A stretch of 64,000 nt of DNA. Source: Flavobacterium sp. ASW18X. Lineage in GTDB: Bacteria > Bacteroidota > Bacteroidia > Flavobacteriales > Flavobacteriaceae. Positions 1 to 8,576 of this stretch are shown here, one piece after another; within the stretch, counting starts at the first letter, position 1; each line of letters starts with the position of its first letter. The notes below the pieces were generated by a model that saw nothing but the letters and a program-made list of their open reading frames with translations, was not told the DNA's origin and made no database searches. Made by a program: the position numbers and the translations under genes. The stretch covers positions 310,001 to 374,000 of the forward strand of contig NZ_SWKK01000008.1 of NCBI RefSeq assembly GCF_005144745.1, in the 5' to 3' direction.

Positions 1-963
1 AGCCATAATTAAAATAGTAGATAGCGGAAAAGATAGTGCCAACATAGAAATAGCAAAGTTGCCATTAAAAGTTTTTTTCTGACTTTCCACATCATTTTCC
101 ATAGTTTCTATAGCGGCAATATGGGCGTAAGGCCAAAAACTACAGGCGCTTAAAGAGAATGCTAGGGCTAACAAAACAGTGTTGGTTTCCATAGGTATAA
201 ATACAGATAATAGGCCTATTATTAGGAAACTAGCGGCAGCTCTAAGGGTTAAAAGTGAAAAAAGCTGCGCAAATTGTTTTTTCTGAATATTTACAGCCAA
301 TCCAATAAAAAGTAAAACTAATGGAGTCATCAACAGGCTAATTCTAGATAAACTCTCAGCTATCGCATAAGGGAGGTTTTCCATGTGTAACCCTAATACC
401 ATTAAAATTAATGCAGCCGCAATAAAGAGGTTAACGGGTTCAAAAGCGAGTACTTTTAGCAAGTCTAAAAGTTTTGCTTTGTTAAACTTAGTGGCCTTAG
501 CATGTTTTTTGAGATACCATTGCATGGCAATTAAATAAAGAATAATTAATACGAAAATCTTATTACCCAAATCTGCCATTGCTGCCTGAGCAAGGAAAGA
601 ATCGCCTAAAAATTCGAGTACAAACGGAAAACAAGATAGCCCAGGAGCCAAGGAAGGGAAAAGCAGTCTTACGGTGTTATAGTTTGGACTGTTTTTTTCA
701 ATACCTATAGTAGGTAATACTAATGGCGCAGTAAAGTAAAGAATAAAATTAAGTGCTAATGCAAGCACGGGTAATAAGAGAAGCTCACCTTTTACATCTA
801 CACTTAACAGCGCTATAAAGATAGTGGCGGGTAGGGCTAGGTTAAGAATTACCTTCTTTAATCCGGTAATTTCTGATTTTGACTTAAACTTGGTCTTTAG
901 AACTAGACCGATACCTATAAAAATTAAGAATACTAGAATTTTTTGAAACCCCACCCCCAACAA
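1..963 (-). CDS. AEC-family membrane permease, C-terminus cut by window edge
   Basis: An open reading frame of 321 codons runs off the left edge without a stop. The translation is very hydrophobic, with about nine membrane segments and an early stretch reading LNLALPATIFIALLSV, which is typical of the first half of auxin-efflux-carrier (AEC) permeases. These are inner-membrane carriers for small organic anions; the substrate is not visible here. There is no ATG near the N-terminus. Possible starts are TTG at 963 or 960, or GTG at 954. The frame begins 8 bases after the stop of the upstream aminotransferase gene, so the two are probably co-transcribed and translationally coupled. The family call rests on the fold pattern only; another small permease family is possible. 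Confidence 0.6.
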   Translation of the reverse strand, partial: MLGVGFQKILVFLIFIGIGLVLKTKFKSKSEITGLKKVILNLALPATIFIALLSVDVKGELLLLPVLALALNFILYFTAPLVLPTIGIEKNSPNYNTVRLLFPSLAPGLSCFPFVLEFLGDSFLAQAAMADLGNKIFVLIILYLIAMQWYLKKHAKATKFNKAKLLDLLKVLAFEPVNLFIAAALILMVLGLHMENLPYAIAESLSRISLLMTPLVLLFIGLAVNIQKKQFAQLFSLLTLRAAASFLIIGLLSVFIPMETNTVLLALAFSLSACSFWPYAHIAAIETMENDVESQKKTFNGNFAISMLALSFPLSTILIMA

Positions 964-971
964 TTTTTTGA

Positions 972-2168
972 TTAAACAATTACTTTTTGCAATGCATCTA
1001 CAAAGAGTTGCATCTCTGGCATAGTACCCATACTAACTCTGCACCAATTTTTATCCATAAAGTTGAAGGCTCTAACCCCTACTTCTTGGGCAGCCATTTT
1101 ACTTAAAAACTCTTTACCATCTAAGGCAATAGGGAAGATGATGAATGAGGTGTAGGATGGCACATAGTCAATCCCCATACTTTTAAGGTTTGCATATACA
1201 AATTCTCTTGCTTCTGCATTATTTTCTCTAGAAGAGTTGATGAATTCCTCATCATCCATAGCAGCGATTGCTGCAAGTACAGAAGGGTAGCTTATACCCA
1301 TACCGCCTCTAGTAATATTCTGTATTTTATCTAAGGTTTTTTCTGGTGCAATTCCATAACCTACACGAATCCCAGCCATACCGTGTATTTTAGAAAAGGT
1401 ACGCGCAACAATAATGTCTTTACCTTCTGCTACTAGTTTAACCATACTATGCTTAGCACCATCATCTAGATACCATAAATAAGCTTCGTCTACAAATACG
1501 GTTACCTTTTCTGATACTCGTGAGCAAAAGTCTAGTAGTTTTTTACTTTCTGTAAGGGTACCTGTTGGATTGTTAGGATTACAGATGTAAACTAATTTGG
1601 TATCTGCGTCTATAGCTTTTTCCATAGCGTCTAAATCGTGAGACCAATCTTTCTTAAGCGGTACAGGTTTCCAAGTAGCTCCACATGCTTCTGCAACCTT
1701 AATCAAAGACATGTAGGCAGGGTCTGCAGATACTATATTACCGCCTTTTTGAAAATAGACCATTGCTGCTTTCTCCAACAAATCAGAAGAACCAGGACCC
1801 ATAATAACGTTTTTTGCGGTAACACCTTCAAACGTTGCAATTTTTTCCATAAGCTGAAATAGTTCTCTCCAAGCATACCTGTTAGCGCCACTAACAGCAT
1901 CAGTCATTGCCGTAACAGCTTTTGGCGATGGACCATAAGGATTTTCATTGGCATTTAACTTTGCCTTTAATGGTTTAAATTCCGTGTGCGTAGGAATAAG
2001 GTATTCTTTAAAAAATGGACTATAAAGTATATTCCCTTGTTGATCTAAAGTCACGGGAATATTGGTACTAGTTTTAGAAAAGCCCAAATACGGAGCAGCC
2101 ATTAATCCACCAGCAGTAATAGCCGATTTTTTAAGCCAATTGCGTCGATTTAAAATAGGAGTATCCAT
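972..2168 (-). CDS. Histidinol-phosphate aminotransferase-like PLP enzyme with Tat signal
   Basis: A 398-residue fold-type I aminotransferase resembling HisC. It shows NPNNPTGT at 197-204, Asp227 and Tyr230 in FVDEAYLWY, the PLP lysine Lys260 in TFSKIHGMAG, and Arg268 for the carboxylate. The N-terminus is unusual: Arg8-Arg9 followed by NWLKK and then a hydrophobic stretch (16-29) looks like a twin-arginine signal, so the folded PLP enzyme may be exported to the periplasm or anchored there. HisC itself is cytoplasmic and usually sits in a his operon, which is absent here, so this is probably not the histidine biosynthesis enzyme. It is followed 8 bases later by an AEC-type permease gene. The substrate is unknown. 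Confidence 0.85.
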   Translation of the reverse strand: MDTPILNRRNWLKKSAITAGGLMAAPYLGFSKTSTNIPVTLDQQGNILYSPFFKEYLIPTHTEFKPLKAKLNANENPYGPSPKAVTAMTDAVSGANRYAWRELFQLMEKIATFEGVTAKNVIMGPGSSDLLEKAAMVYFQKGGNIVSADPAYMSLIKVAEACGATWKPVPLKKDWSHDLDAMEKAIDADTKLVYICNPNNPTGTLTESKKLLDFCSRVSEKVTVFVDEAYLWYLDDGAKHSMVKLVAEGKDIIVARTFSKIHGMAGIRVGYGIAPEKTLDKIQNITRGGMGISYPSVLAAIAAMDDEEFINSSRENNAEAREFVYANLKSMGIDYVPSYTSFIIFPIALDGKEFLSKMAAQEVGVRAFNFMDKNWCRVSMGTMPEMQLFVDALQKVIV

Positions 2169-2199
2169 AAAGAAGTTATTTTTTTGATTGTCAGCATTT

Positions 2200-2230
2200 T
2201 AAAAGTACTGGGAATCCATTTTACTTCCAA
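2200..2230 (-). promoter_or_regulatory. Predicted promoter of the HisC-like gene
   Basis: On the minus strand TTG (2230-2228) is followed after 20 bases by TACTTTTA (2207-2200), a 7 of 8 match to the Bacteroidota -7 box TAnnTTTG. It lies about 30 bases upstream of the ATG at 2168. Confidence 0.45.
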
Positions 2231-2246
2231 TGGTAAACCGATAAAA

Positions 2247-2259
2247 ATGACTTAGTCAT
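2247..2259. promoter_or_regulatory. 13-bp palindrome upstream of the HisC-like promoter
   Basis: ATGACTTAGTCAT is a perfect 6-1-6 inverted repeat. With one bulge it extends outward into CGATAA/TTATCG. It lies about 17 bp upstream of the predicted -33 element of the downstream gene, a usual place for an activator. The protein that binds it cannot be named from sequence. Confidence 0.4.
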
Positions 2260-2396
2260 ATTATCGATATTACAGTTTTTGATAAGATATTTTATGAAAT
2301 GTATAACAAGATAATGCCAATTAACACTTTTCAATTGCGCTAATCCACAGTAAAACCTACAGATTGCCAGTTTTAGGGGTGTTTTTCATTCAAAAA

Positions 2397-2426
2397 CTGT
2401 TAAAATAGAATGAAGGCTGTTAAAAT
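2397..2426. repeat. Pair of 10-bp direct repeats, 20-bp pitch
   Basis: CTGTTAAAAT occurs at 2397-2406 and again at 2417-2426. A pitch of about two helical turns is characteristic of tandem binding sites on one DNA face. The pair lies between the 131-residue gene and the HisC-like gene, in a 284-base gap (2169-2453) that otherwise holds only the promoter and palindrome listed above. Confidence 0.4.
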
Positions 2427-2453
2427 TAAGGGGTGTTGTTCTTAAAAAATAAA

Positions 2454-2849
2454 CTACTCTGGCAATACCCCCTCTAAATTTAGGATAGGTATGGATTGTA
2501 AGTTAATTTCTTTTACGCTATGTTCTGGAAATACAAAACGTTTTTCAAAAAGCTTATCTTCCGCAAAAAAGGTAACGAAGAATTCGTTTTTCAATGCTAA
2601 TACATCTTCTTGTACTAACTCAATTTTAGCAAAAGACTTAGCTTCCATTACGCCGATTCCGTGGCGCATGGTAGATGTTTTTTTATCTCCTAAATATCCT
2701 TTAGAAACTACAAGCACCATTTCTATGGCATCTTTTCTATTATTGATGATGTAGGCATTCCAATCTTTAGCTAAAAACTCTTTATTCCATTCTTGTGCGA
2801 TAACAACATGGACATCTTTAGCAATGGGAATTTCTATGTCTTTTTTCAT
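2454..2849 (-). CDS. Conserved-looking hypothetical protein downstream of pheS
   Basis: A 131-residue soluble protein with no signal peptide, membrane segment or motif that I recognise. It has a balanced charged/hydrophobic composition and alternating beta-like segments (for example MVLVVSKGYL and FFVTFF), suggesting a small alpha/beta or beta-sandwich fold. The gene begins 6 bases after pheS and is almost certainly in the same transcript, which suggests a housekeeping or translation-linked role, but no function can be assigned. Codon use matches its neighbours. Confidence 0.7.
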   Translation of the reverse strand: MKKDIEIPIAKDVHVVIAQEWNKEFLAKDWNAYIINNRKDAIEMVLVVSKGYLGDKKTSTMRHGIGVMEAKSFAKIELVQEDVLALKNEFFVTFFAEDKLFEKRFVFPEHSVKEINLQSIPILNLEGVLPE

Positions 2850-2855
2850 GCTAAC

Positions 2856-3875
2856 TTAAAGGGCGCTCTTGAATTGTTTTAAGAAACGAATATCATTCTC
2901 ACTTAACAATCTAATATCCGTAATTTGATGCAATAGCATGGCAATACGGTCTATACCCATGCCAAAAGCAAAACCAGAATATTCTTCTGGGTCTATACCG
3001 CAATTTTTAAGTACATTGGGATCAACCATTCCACAGCCCATAATTTCTAACCAGCCCGTACCTTTGGTCATACGGTAATCTGCTTCGGTCTCTAAGCCCC
3101 AATACACATCTACTTCTGCACTAGGCTCCGTAAACGGAAAGTAAGAAGGGCGCAAACGAATTTTACTCTTACCAAACATCTCTGTGGTAAAATATTGTAA
3201 AGTCTGTTTTAAGTCGGCAAAAGAAACGTCTTTGTCCACATACAAACCTTCTACCTGATGAAAAAAGCAGTGAGAACGAGCAGATATTGCTTCATTTCTA
3301 TACACGCGTCCTGGAGAAATGGTTCTAATTGGCGGTTGATTGTTCTCCATATAACGTACTTGTACCGATGAGGTGTGCGTACGCAATAAAATATCTGGAT
3401 TGGTTTGTATAAAGAAAGTATCCTGCATATCTCTTGCAGGGTGGTATTCTGGTAAATTTAGAGCTGTAAAGTTGTGCCAGTCGTCCTCTACTTCTGGGCC
3501 TTCGGAAACATTAAACCCAATTCTAGAAAAAATATCTATAATTTGATTTTTAACAATAGAAATAGGATGTCTTGCACCTAGTTCCAAGGGTTGCCCCGGA
3601 CGTGTTAAATCGCCATAAATACCCGCTGTATCTTGCTGGTCTTCTAAGGCCTCTTTAAGTGCATTAACTTTTTCTGTAGCAGCTTGCTTTAATTGATTGA
3701 TAACCTGACCAAACTCTTTCTTTTGCTCGTTAGGAATGGTTTTAAAAGCGGCAAAAAACTCGTTCATCAACCCCTTTTTGCCAAGGTATTTAATCCTGAA
3801 GTTTTCTATTTCTTCCGGAGATTGTGAACTAAAGTTTTCTACGGCTACCAAATGTTCCTTAAGGGTATCTATCAT
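2856..3875 (-). CDS. pheS: Phenylalanine--tRNA ligase alpha subunit
   Basis: The catalytic alpha chain of the heterotetrameric PheRS, which charges tRNA-Phe in the cytoplasm. The 339 residues match the usual family length. An N-terminal coiled-coil tRNA-binding region (about 1-90) is followed by the class II core: GPEVEDDWHNFTALN near 127-140, motif 2 with PGRVYRNEA (188-196) and HCFFHQVEG (202-210), and motif 3 GFAFGMGIDRIAML at 301-314. The beta subunit gene pheT is not in the window, so alpha and beta are unlinked here, as is common in Bacteroidota. The ATG at 3875 sits 24 bases downstream of a good -7 box. Confidence 0.97.
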   Translation of the reverse strand: MIDTLKEHLVAVENFSSQSPEEIENFRIKYLGKKGLMNEFFAAFKTIPNEQKKEFGQVINQLKQAATEKVNALKEALEDQQDTAGIYGDLTRPGQPLELGARHPISIVKNQIIDIFSRIGFNVSEGPEVEDDWHNFTALNLPEYHPARDMQDTFFIQTNPDILLRTHTSSVQVRYMENNQPPIRTISPGRVYRNEAISARSHCFFHQVEGLYVDKDVSFADLKQTLQYFTTEMFGKSKIRLRPSYFPFTEPSAEVDVYWGLETEADYRMTKGTGWLEIMGCGMVDPNVLKNCGIDPEEYSGFAFGMGIDRIAMLLHQITDIRLLSENDIRFLKQFKSAL

Positions 3876-3898
3876 TGTTAGATGGCTTTTAGAGAGCG

Positions 3899-3941
3899 CA
3901 AATTTAGCAAATTGTCCTAGAATATCAGGGCAATTTGCTAA
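3899..3941 (-). promoter_or_regulatory. pheS promoter embedded in an 11-bp inverted repeat
   Basis: On the minus strand TAAATTTG (3906-3899) is an exact TAnnTTTG box. TTG (3933-3931) lies 24 bases upstream, one base beyond the usual maximum. The arms TTAGCAAATTG (3904-3914) and CAATTTGCTAA (3931-3941) are perfect complements with a 16-base spacer, and they overlap both promoter elements. This could be an operator or a structured spacer; there is no U-tract, so it is a poor terminator for the upstream gene. Confidence 0.5.
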
Positions 3942-3983
3942 TGAACCGTTGTTCTTAGTACACTATATAATACAGCTTTTTAC

Positions 3984-5828
3984 TTATAGTTCGGTTTTTA
4001 ACCAAGTTAAGCAAGTTTCAAAATTGGGAAAAACTTGTGCGTCTGGCACCAATTCTGGAAAAATATTAATTTTCTCCATCATCAGCTTAGGTTGTTCTCG
4101 TAGGCCAACTACGGCCAATTTTACCCCATTAGTAGTTAAATTGAGCATCACATCTTCTAACACATTTAATCCAGATTTATCCAAATAAGGCATCCGATCC
4201 ATTCTAAACACTACAATATTTGCGGTTTCTGGTATCTGCGCAGACAATTGTTGTATTTCATTGGTAGACCCAAAGAACAACGGACCGTTAATGTGTTTGA
4301 TGAAGATTTTCTGGTCAATTTCGGTAGGTATTTGCTGCTCGTCTTCCCATGCTTCTTCTAGTGGCAGTTGTTTAACTACAGAATTTTTAGCGGTAAGGTC
4401 GCCAATCTTCTTCATAAAAATTAAAGAGGCCATAACCAAACCAATACCCACTGCATAGACCAAATTCCAAACCGAAGAAAGCACCATGACTACAAGCATA
4501 ATTACCATTTCTGAGCTCAATCTTATAGGACCAAGTTTTATGTCTTTAGGCAAGTAGGGAATGGCTTTTAAACCTTTGTAATCAATAACTCCAATACCTA
4601 CAGTAACCAAAATACCAGCCAATACGGCTGCTGGGATTTTAGAGGCAACGGGCCCTAAGGCAAGCAGAATTATGAGTAATAAAATCCCAGCTATCATTCC
4701 GCTTAGTCGTGTTTTACCTCCAGATTTTATATTAATTACCGTTCTAATGGTTGCGCCAGCACCAGGAATGCCTCCAAAAAGAGCGCCGATGGTATTACCA
4801 ATGCCTTGCCCCATTAATTCCTTGTTAGGTTTGTGCTTGGTGTTTGTCATGTTATCCGCTACAACCGACGTTAACAAAGAATCTATTGCGCCCAGTAATG
4901 CCAGAGTGAGTGCCGTGAAGATATACGGGCTTATCGCACTAAAACTAAACTGAGAAAATATTTCAAAATGTGGGGTGGGTAGGCCAGCTGGTATTTCTTG
5001 GATTGGAATGTAGGGCAATCCAAAACCTACGGCAACACCAGAAACTACGATTAAGGCGACCAAGGTACTAGGTACAGCAGTGGTTATTTTTTTAAATCCG
5101 TATATAATAGCAATGGTCGCTAAAGCCAATCCAAACTCTAACCAATTAATATGTTGTAAGGCTCTAGGTAATATTTTTATAGTTCCAATTACACCAGATG
5201 CATTCTTACCCGCTAAATTTTGTGCTTCTTTAGCAATATCTGTAGGTGCAATGACTGCAGCTTCTTCTATAGTTTGTTTAAAATGATTTATAGTTAATAG
5301 ATTTTCACCTTGATTATCTTTTAGTGTTTTGGCTAATAATTCTGCTTCTGCTTTTTGAGTAAAGTCAGCTACATAGGCATTATCTTGTTTTGGGTAGTAG
5401 CCAATGGCAGGAAGTATCTGCGTAATTAATATAATTACACCAATAGCGGTCATAAACCCAGATACTACAGGGTAGGGTATGTATTTTATATAAACACCTA
5501 ATTTTAAAAAACCAAGAACTATTTGTAGCAAACCAGCCAATAGGAAAACCGCCAAAATAACGGGTAAGGCCTTATCTAAATTACCGTCATTTGTAGCCAT
5601 GATACCTGCAATTACCACCATACTTACTGCAGTCATGGGAGCTGTTGGGCCAGAAATTTGCGTATTGGTGCCCCCAAACAGAGCGGCAAAAAAGCTAATA
5701 AAAATTGCGCCATATAAACCGGCTGTAGGCCCTAGACCACTACTAACCCCAAATGCTAGTGCTAATGGTAAGGCCACAATACCTGCGGTAAGACCGCCAA
5801 AGAGGTCGCCTTTAAGATGTTTAAACAT
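3984..5828 (-). CDS. SulP-family anion transporter with STAS domain (614 aa)
   Basis: An inner-membrane SLC26/SulP transporter. The membrane core opens with GLTAGIVALPLALAFGVSSG (residues about 12-31), the family signature region, and contains about 12-14 hydrophobic segments up to about residue 470. A STAS domain fills about 500-614 (NIVVFRMDRMPYLDKSG). Residues about 150-215 form a hydrophilic, alanine-rich loop longer than in the other two SulP proteins of this window. The gene lies next to a beta-carbonic anhydrase and a second SulP, so sodium-bicarbonate uptake of the BicA kind is more likely than sulfate transport, but the ion is inferred from context only. A terminator separates it from the carbonic anhydrase, so it probably has its own promoter. 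Confidence 0.9.
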   Translation of the reverse strand: MFKHLKGDLFGGLTAGIVALPLALAFGVSSGLGPTAGLYGAIFISFFAALFGGTNTQISGPTAPMTAVSMVVIAGIMATNDGNLDKALPVILAVFLLAGLLQIVLGFLKLGVYIKYIPYPVVSGFMTAIGVIILITQILPAIGYYPKQDNAYVADFTQKAEAELLAKTLKDNQGENLLTINHFKQTIEEAAVIAPTDIAKEAQNLAGKNASGVIGTIKILPRALQHINWLEFGLALATIAIIYGFKKITTAVPSTLVALIVVSGVAVGFGLPYIPIQEIPAGLPTPHFEIFSQFSFSAISPYIFTALTLALLGAIDSLLTSVVADNMTNTKHKPNKELMGQGIGNTIGALFGGIPGAGATIRTVINIKSGGKTRLSGMIAGILLLIILLALGPVASKIPAAVLAGILVTVGIGVIDYKGLKAIPYLPKDIKLGPIRLSSEMVIMLVVMVLSSVWNLVYAVGIGLVMASLIFMKKIGDLTAKNSVVKQLPLEEAWEDEQQIPTEIDQKIFIKHINGPLFFGSTNEIQQLSAQIPETANIVVFRMDRMPYLDKSGLNVLEDVMLNLTTNGVKLAVVGLREQPKLMMEKINIFPELVPDAQVFPNFETCLTWLKTEL

Positions 5829-5872
5829 AATACGTTGGTTCTTTAAGTTGGAAGATAGCCATTATTTCACAT

Positions 5873-5900
5873 AAAAAAGGCCAACCTTTTAAGGTTGACC
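5873..5900 (-). terminator. Intrinsic terminator after the carbonic anhydrase gene
   Basis: On the minus strand GGTCAACCTT pairs with AAGGTTGGCC across a two-base loop (5879-5900, one mismatch), followed by TTTTTT (5878-5873). It sits 24 bases after the carbonic anhydrase stop codon. Confidence 0.75.
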
Positions 5901-5923
5901 TAATGTTTATTTTGGTAATGCGC

Positions 5924-6550
5924 TTAATAGAATTCTACTTCGCCACTGGCAATGTCATACATAGCGCCTACAATTTTAATTTCTCCCTTTTCTTCCATTT
6001 CCTTTAGAATAACACTTTGGCTACGAATATTTTCTAGCGTAAGCTCTACATTCTTTTTAGAAACGGCATCTACAAATTCTAGGTTTTTAGAATTACGTTT
6101 TTCTTCTTCCTTAGGCTCTTTAACGGCAAATACGGCCGGCTCTATTTTGTTGATTAATGCCGTTAAATTGCCCATTCTAGCATGGTCACACGCTCCTTTT
6201 ACAGCGCCGCAAGAGGTATGACCCAAAACTACAATAGCCTTAGTGCCCGCCAATTTACATGCAAACTCCATGCTTCCAAGAATATCTTGGTTTACAAAAT
6301 TACCTGCAATACGTACACTAAAAATATCACCAAGGCCTTGGTCAAAAACCAACTCGGCAGAGACTCTAGAGTCTATACAACTTAATATAGTAGCAAATGG
6401 GAATTGCCCGTCTTTAGTATCATTTACTTGTTCTAATAAATTTCTATTGGCTTTAAGGTTAGCTTGAAAACGCTGATTACCTTCTTTTAAAAACTCGATA
6501 GCCTTTTCAGGCGTCATTGTTGCCTGTGTTTCCGCGGTATGTGCTTTCAT
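5924..6550 (-). CDS. Beta-class carbonic anhydrase
   Basis: Zinc enzyme interconverting CO2 and bicarbonate. The 208-residue sequence has the beta-class ligands Cys58 in SCIDSR with the Asp60-Arg62 dyad, and His111 and Cys114 in GHTSCGAVKGAC. No signal peptide is visible, so it is cytoplasmic. The gene starts 2 bases after the stop of the 531-residue SulP gene and must be co-transcribed with it. Coupling a SulP permease to carbonic anhydrase is a recurring bacterial arrangement for bicarbonate supply or pH balance; the coupling here is inferred from the operon. Confidence 0.95.
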   Translation of the reverse strand: MKAHTAETQATMTPEKAIEFLKEGNQRFQANLKANRNLLEQVNDTKDGQFPFATILSCIDSRVSAELVFDQGLGDIFSVRIAGNFVNQDILGSMEFACKLAGTKAIVVLGHTSCGAVKGACDHARMGNLTALINKIEPAVFAVKEPKEEEKRNSKNLEFVDAVSKKNVELTLENIRSQSVILKEMEEKGEIKIVGAMYDIASGEVEFY

Positions 6551-6552
6551 AT

Positions 6553-8148
6553 CTATGCTGATTGTTTCTTTTTTAAATTGAAAAATTTGATATAACTAGG
6601 CGGATTTTCTACTACGCCACGTTCTGATATAATTTTAATATTGATATTTCTGTTCTTGGCTTTTTCTGAAAAATCTTCCAAAATTTCGATAATATCATTA
6701 TCTAGATACCTAGTTTTGGTAACATCTAGTTCTAGATAAGAGTTTTCTTCTAAGCTATCTAACTCTTTGAGGATGGCCCCTTTGTTAAAGAAGGTTACTT
6801 CTTCTGCCAACGTCATTTTAACCTTTTTATGGTTTTCGGATTCTTCAATATGCAAGAAATGCGAGTTTTGGTAACTTTTGATAAGAATAACTACTATACC
6901 CACGGCTAAACCTAGACCAATCCCCACCAATAAATCTGTAAAGATGATTCCTAATACGGTAACGATAAAGGGTATAAACTGTTTCCAGCCTAAATCATAC
7001 ATTTTTTTGAATAATGCTGGTTTTGCCAATTTGTAGCCAACAATAAATAAAACAGCTGCAAGAACAGAGAGTGGAATGTTATTCAACAAAGTAGGGATAA
7101 GAATTACGGAAATCAATAAAAAGAATCCGTGTACAATAGCAGAAAGTTTTGTTTTACCACCAGATTGTATGTTGGCAGAGCTACGAACAATAACCTGTGT
7201 TATAGGTAAACCACCAATCATCCCAGAAATGATATTACCCGTACCTTGAGCCATTAACTCCCTGTTGGTTGGGGTAACCCGCTTCATAGGGTCTATTTTA
7301 TCCGTGGCCTCTACACAAAGTAACGTTTCTAAACTTGCTACCAAGGCAATAGTAAAACCAGTAATCCAAATTTGTGGGTCACCAATGGCACCAAAATTAG
7401 GAAAGCTAAATTGCCCTAAAAAGGAATCGAAGGAATCCGGTACAGGCACACTAACTAAATGGTCTTTAGAGATTCCTAAAGTAGCATGGTCTTTTGTTAG
7501 CATGTAAAATATGATACCAAGCGCAACAGCCACCAATGGTCCTTGAATAAGTTGAAAAATCTTTCCTTTTTTACTTAGAACCTTGTCCCATAAAATAAGA
7601 ATAGCCAAACTAACAACTGCTATTAAAGTGGCACCCACGCTTAAATTCCCTGCTACTATACCGCTTATGGTATTAAATATTTCTGTAAAGGTGTTCTCGC
7701 CATCTATTTGAAAATAGGAGAAGTCGCCCTCTGGATCATTATCAAACCCAAAAAAGTGGGGTATTTGCTTTAATATGATAATAATTCCAATTCCGGTGAG
7801 CATACCTTTAATTACGGAAGACGGAAAATAATATCCAATTACTCCCGCTTTTAAAATACCAAATAAAATTTGGATAACACCTCCTATAACTACGGCAACC
7901 AAGAAGTTTTGGTATCCGCCTAAGGTGCTAATAGCTGCAAGAACAATAGCTGCTAAACCTGCAGCTGGGCCGCTAACGCCAATTTGCGATCCACTTAAAG
8001 AACCCACAACAATACCCCCTATGATACCCGCTATTAGGCCAGAAAATAATGGGGCGCCACTGGCAAGAGCAATACCTAAACATAAAGGTAAGGCTACAAA
8101 GAATACGACAATACTTGCCGGTAAATCGTTTTTAATATACTTAAACAT
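6553..8148 (-). CDS. SulP-family anion transporter (531 aa), probable bicarbonate carrier
   Basis: A SulP/SLC26 membrane transporter beginning with IKNDLPASIVVFFVALPLCL, with a conserved SGPAAGLAAIV segment near residues 59-69 and GLPITQVIVRSSANIQSGG near 305-323. The C-terminal part (about 440-531) is a short, divergent STAS domain. It is the first gene of a two-gene operon with the carbonic anhydrase, which begins 2 bases downstream. The family also carries sulfate and dicarboxylates; the pairing argues for bicarbonate. A hydrophilic loop around 130-150 and the weaker STAS domain distinguish it from the 614-residue paralogue next door. Confidence 0.9.
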   Translation of the reverse strand: MFKYIKNDLPASIVVFFVALPLCLGIALASGAPLFSGLIAGIIGGIVVGSLSGSQIGVSGPAAGLAAIVLAAISTLGGYQNFLVAVVIGGVIQILFGILKAGVIGYYFPSSVIKGMLTGIGIIIILKQIPHFFGFDNDPEGDFSYFQIDGENTFTEIFNTISGIVAGNLSVGATLIAVVSLAILILWDKVLSKKGKIFQLIQGPLVAVALGIIFYMLTKDHATLGISKDHLVSVPVPDSFDSFLGQFSFPNFGAIGDPQIWITGFTIALVASLETLLCVEATDKIDPMKRVTPTNRELMAQGTGNIISGMIGGLPITQVIVRSSANIQSGGKTKLSAIVHGFFLLISVILIPTLLNNIPLSVLAAVLFIVGYKLAKPALFKKMYDLGWKQFIPFIVTVLGIIFTDLLVGIGLGLAVGIVVILIKSYQNSHFLHIEESENHKKVKMTLAEEVTFFNKGAILKELDSLEENSYLELDVTKTRYLDNDIIEILEDFSEKAKNRNINIKIISERGVVENPPSYIKFFNLKKKQSA

Positions 8149-8228
8149 TGTATTAATTTTTAAAAATTGGTATTCGGCTGTATTATGCTAGTAGGTCAAC
8201 TTTTTGTGCCACAAGCATAAGTTTAAAA

Positions 8229-8516
8229 TTAAGACAATAGTTCTGGAGGAGGAGATAAAACTTCTATAGCTATATTTAATTTTGAAAAATTGTAGTGAGT
8301 TACATATTTCTTTGAATGCAATTTATTTTTATCCATAAGATTTACCGTGTATGTTTTTAAAACAAATGGTTTTAACGCATCTTCACAGGTAGATTCTTGG
8401 GATTCTTCTTCGGTTAAATTCTGCACAATACTATTATCAATACTTGTGCGTAGCACCGGTAAAAAGGTGGTGCTAAGTAGTATTACGCTTAAAAATAAGG
8501 CTAGCTTTATGCGCAT
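8229..8516 (-). CDS. Small secreted or membrane-anchored protein of unknown function
   Basis: A 95-residue protein with a basic N-terminus and hydrophobic stretch (about 5-22) that reads as a signal peptide or anchor, followed by a short acidic segment (TEEESQEST) with one Cys and a basic C-terminal half ending in PPPELLS. No family recognised. It lies 80 bases upstream of the SulP/carbonic-anhydrase operon on the same strand and after the Bat locus. Its composition and ATG start look like a real gene, but the evidence is limited to an intact frame and a plausible signal. Confidence 0.6.
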   Translation of the reverse strand: MRIKLALFLSVILLSTTFLPVLRTSIDNSIVQNLTEEESQESTCEDALKPFVLKTYTVNLMDKNKLHSKKYVTHYNFSKLNIAIEVLSPPPELLS

Positions 8517-8576
8517 ATTGTGTTAGGTGTGATGGCTAAAATATAGCCCTGAAATGGAAAGATAGTTAATTATAAA

